Shown here: positions 10,355 to 11,000 of the stretch, in pieces | How the letters are laid out: every line of letters starts with the position of its first letter | How positions within the stretch are numbered: the first letter of the stretch is position 1 | Assembly: GCA_009760855.2 (NCBI GenBank) | Contig: WPIO01000006.1 | Coordinates: forward strand, 11,621,501 to 11,632,500 | DNA length: 11,000 bases | Direction of reading: 5' to 3' | DNA from: Cristatella mucedo | Lineage: Eukaryota > Bryozoa > Phylactolaemata > Cristatellidae | The notes under the pieces: generated by a model | What the model was told of the DNA's origin: nothing | Seen by the model: only the letters and a program-made list of their open reading frames with translations | Database searches by the model: none | Program-made: the position numbers and the translations under genes

Positions 10355-10418
<64 letters not shown>

Positions 10419-11000
10419 CTGCTTCTTCATCGGCTTACTTCTGCCATGGCACCGAAGTCAGAGTGAAGAAGTGTTTAACCCAGAAGTCCAACCAGTTGCA
10501 TGGCAACGGCGAACCCGGAGCCGGACTGTCTGCTGCGGTGCCCCACGATCGCCGTGAGATCGTTCGCTGGTACAGCCGGTTCCGAGACTGCGTCTTCTTC
10601 AGCGGCTGCTTTTGGAAGACAGCAGGTGACGGCGTGGAGGCCAGTGGCGACAGCACTGTAAATCGCACGGCTCGCACGTGTACTCGCAGCTTCTCTCGCT
10701 GCCGAAGAGGCCAAGCAAGAGTAGCAGCGGCGGCGGTGCTGTAGCAGTATGAGCAGCCGCGCCTACCGTTGCGGGCTTCATCGGCATCGGACTGAGCGGC
10801 AGGCCATTCGGCAGGCAGCTTGAGCTTGCTCTGTGCCTCGAGCTCAGTCCTCAGCTTGCCCACGAGCCGATGCTCTATGTCCGGCCGAAAGTTCTCCTCG
10901 CTGGCCACAGTCCACTCGAACCGCGACACGAGCAGCTTGCTACCAAAGAGGAGAACAGCAGTCTGACGTGCTATCAAGCTGTTGCCGATGTGCGCGGCGC
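8505..11000 (-). CDS. HEAT-repeat protein gene, 3' part, six exons
   Basis: Six segments join in order with GT-AG borders and agreeing phases: 11000-10767, 10655-10439, 10097-9958, 9726-9592, 9399-9159 and 8769-8505. They give 409 codons plus a TGA at 8505-8507. The 5' part lies beyond the window. Counted from the edge, residues 1-77 are mixed helical sequence with LKLPAEWP. Residues 78-196 form a unique region with RTISRRSWGT, NWLDFWVKHFF, VPWQKFQNAFYDEFGELL and SEKEWFFDILKREL. Residues 197-241 contain an acidic start and STVRIDAINDLG. Residues 242-340 are HEAT-type helical pairs (for example DPEQDIRTAACLSLAKVAGG and DRFVRQAACVALGYLKAE). A helix and a Gly/Ser-rich tail end the protein. HEAT proteins usually act as scaffolds or adaptors, but no specific function is visible. 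HEATR4 is one family to compare with; this is a guess, not a match. Confidence 0.85.
8877..9085. repeat. Imperfect GAG/GAA purine tract in intron 5
   Basis: About 200 bases of almost pure purine on the plus strand (pyrimidine in the transcript) within the 389-bp intron at 8770-9158. It is irregular GAG, GAA and GGA rather than a clean microsatellite. Glu/Arg-rich plus-strand and Ser/Leu-rich minus-strand ORFs across it are compositional. A short (GAGC)n run at about 8812-8826 lies between it and the acceptor. Confidence 0.93.
9159..9399 (-). CDS. HEAT-repeat gene, fifth visible exon (HEAT core)
   Basis: The acceptor is TTTCCCCCTCAG|CC and the donor ATCTG|GTGAGC. The exon carries the clearest HEAT repeats. 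Helix A is VVEALLDMLND and helix B is DIRTAACLSLAKVAGG, with Asp before Ile-Arg at the usual place. A second pair, INRLRHCLRDED and FVRQAACVALGYLKAE, comes next. The exon ends ATADLLKIW, the start of a third pair whose helix B lies in the last exon. Confidence 0.92.
9592..9726 (-). CDS. HEAT-repeat gene, fourth visible exon
   Basis: The acceptor follows a pure pyrimidine tract (TTTCTTTTTTTTAAG) and the donor is CCTTG|GTAAGC. The peptide is DFITDDEGTELCIFSCVTDL then LRENVAMRKVFDISSTVRID and AINDLG. The last part (STVRIDAINDLG) has the Val-Arg helix-B pattern of a HEAT repeat and leads directly into the next exon. Confidence 0.88.
9958..10097 (-). CDS. HEAT-repeat gene, third visible exon
   Basis: The acceptor is CTGCTACAG|G and the donor TACAAAG|GTACGC. 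The 140-base exon encodes FQNAFYDEFGELLKDICEPS and EKEWFFDILKRELGAEGG, ending IQKEKYK. The sequence is rich in acidic and aromatic residues and predicts two helices. Phases agree with both neighbours (2 in, 1 out). Confidence 0.85.
10098..10438 (-). other. Intron 2, mostly CU repeats in the transcript
   Basis: A 341-bp intron of which about 265 bases are (CT)n on the transcribed sense strand. The donor GTAAGC lies some 20 bases before the repeat starts. The acceptor CTGCTACAG lies about 50 bases after it ends. Confidence 0.75.
10149..10417. repeat. (GA)n compound microsatellite in intron 2
   Basis: Pure (GA)n runs from 10149 to 10235. A 15-base unique stretch follows, and then a second array to 10417. 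The second array contains three copies of GGGAGCCGGAGAGAG starting at 10296, 10327 and 10349, which look like a small higher-order unit spread by slippage. ORFs across it encode only Arg-Glu or Ser-Leu repeats and are artefacts. Confidence 0.97.
10439..10655 (-). CDS. HEAT-repeat gene, second visible exon
   Basis: The acceptor is GATTTACAG|TG and the donor CAGAA|GTAAGC, a strong match to the donor consensus. The phases fit on both sides (1 in, 2 out). The peptide begins VLSPLASTPSPAVFQ, then KKTQSRNRLYQRTISRRSW, then CNWLDFWVKHFFTLTSVPWQ. The basic linker and the Trp/Phe-rich helix suggest a folded domain that continues into the next exon, since PWQK-FQNAFYDEF reads smoothly across the junction. 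Confidence 0.75.
10767..11000 (-). CDS. HEAT-repeat gene, first visible exon (partial)
   Basis: The frame enters from the window edge and reads AAHIGNSLIARQTAVLLFGS and onward to QSDADEARN. It ends in codon phase 1 at the donor AACG|GTAGGC (GT at 10766-10765). The early stretch looks like a helical pair; the second half is charged, with PDIEHRLVGKLRTELEA. The downstream intron is 111 bp and open in frame, so this exon could also be continuous with the next one. Confidence 0.7.

Noticed and set aside
10475-10714. Alternative exon frame with a GGCAG acceptor (REAASTRASRAIYSA)
   Set aside because: It fits the incoming phase, but it has no good donor in the phase needed by the next exon. The GATTTACAG-CAGAA|GTAAGC exon fits both sides.
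10142-10744. 200-codon plus-strand ORF through the second GA array and the gene exons
   Set aside because: It is antisense to phase-consistent exons and half of it is Arg-Glu repeat.

Overview
The window looks like nuclear DNA of an animal. It holds a multi-exon gene with short GT-AG introns, very long (GA)n microsatellites, a decayed non-LTR retrotransposon and tRNA-derived SINEs, and no bacterial gene layout. The species cannot be named from the sequence. A small-intron invertebrate, for example a lophotrochozoan or flatworm, is only a guess.

Positions 1-8000 are almost entirely intergenic. The section holds two related tRNA-type SINE copies (about 1414-1585 and 3228-3356). A 169-bp (GA)n array at 1672-1840 runs straight into a perfect 15-bp inverted repeat, with a CAG/CTG palindrome close by. 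A minus-strand remnant of an L2/CR1-group LINE lies at about 3832-4735: it covers the 3' part of its reverse transcriptase ORF, an embedded 39-bp tandem repeat and a (TTA)n-like 3' tail. A strong G-quadruplex motif lies at 6420-6454 and a second (GA)n array at 6681-6766. The other ORFs in this section look like chance ORFs and match no family I recognise.

Positions 8505-11000 carry the 3' part of one protein gene on the minus strand. Six exons join with matching phases at every junction and give 409 codons that run in from the window edge. The product has a unique N-terminal part rich in Trp and Phe, then at least two to three HEAT repeats and a C-terminal helix. It is probably a scaffold-type HEAT-repeat protein; HEATR4 is one candidate family to test, but I cannot confirm it. 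Intron 2 is mostly a CU-repeat RNA and intron 5 carries a 200-nt pyrimidine tract. A CpG-rich block at about 7930-8505 keeps the composition of the gene beyond its stop codon, so it may be a 3' UTR, a further exon or an alternative C-terminus.

The most noteworthy items are the phase-consistent HEAT gene with its simple-repeat introns, the SINE family pair, the LINE tail with its in-phase 13-codon repeat, and the hairpin abutting the longest uninterrupted (GA)n array.
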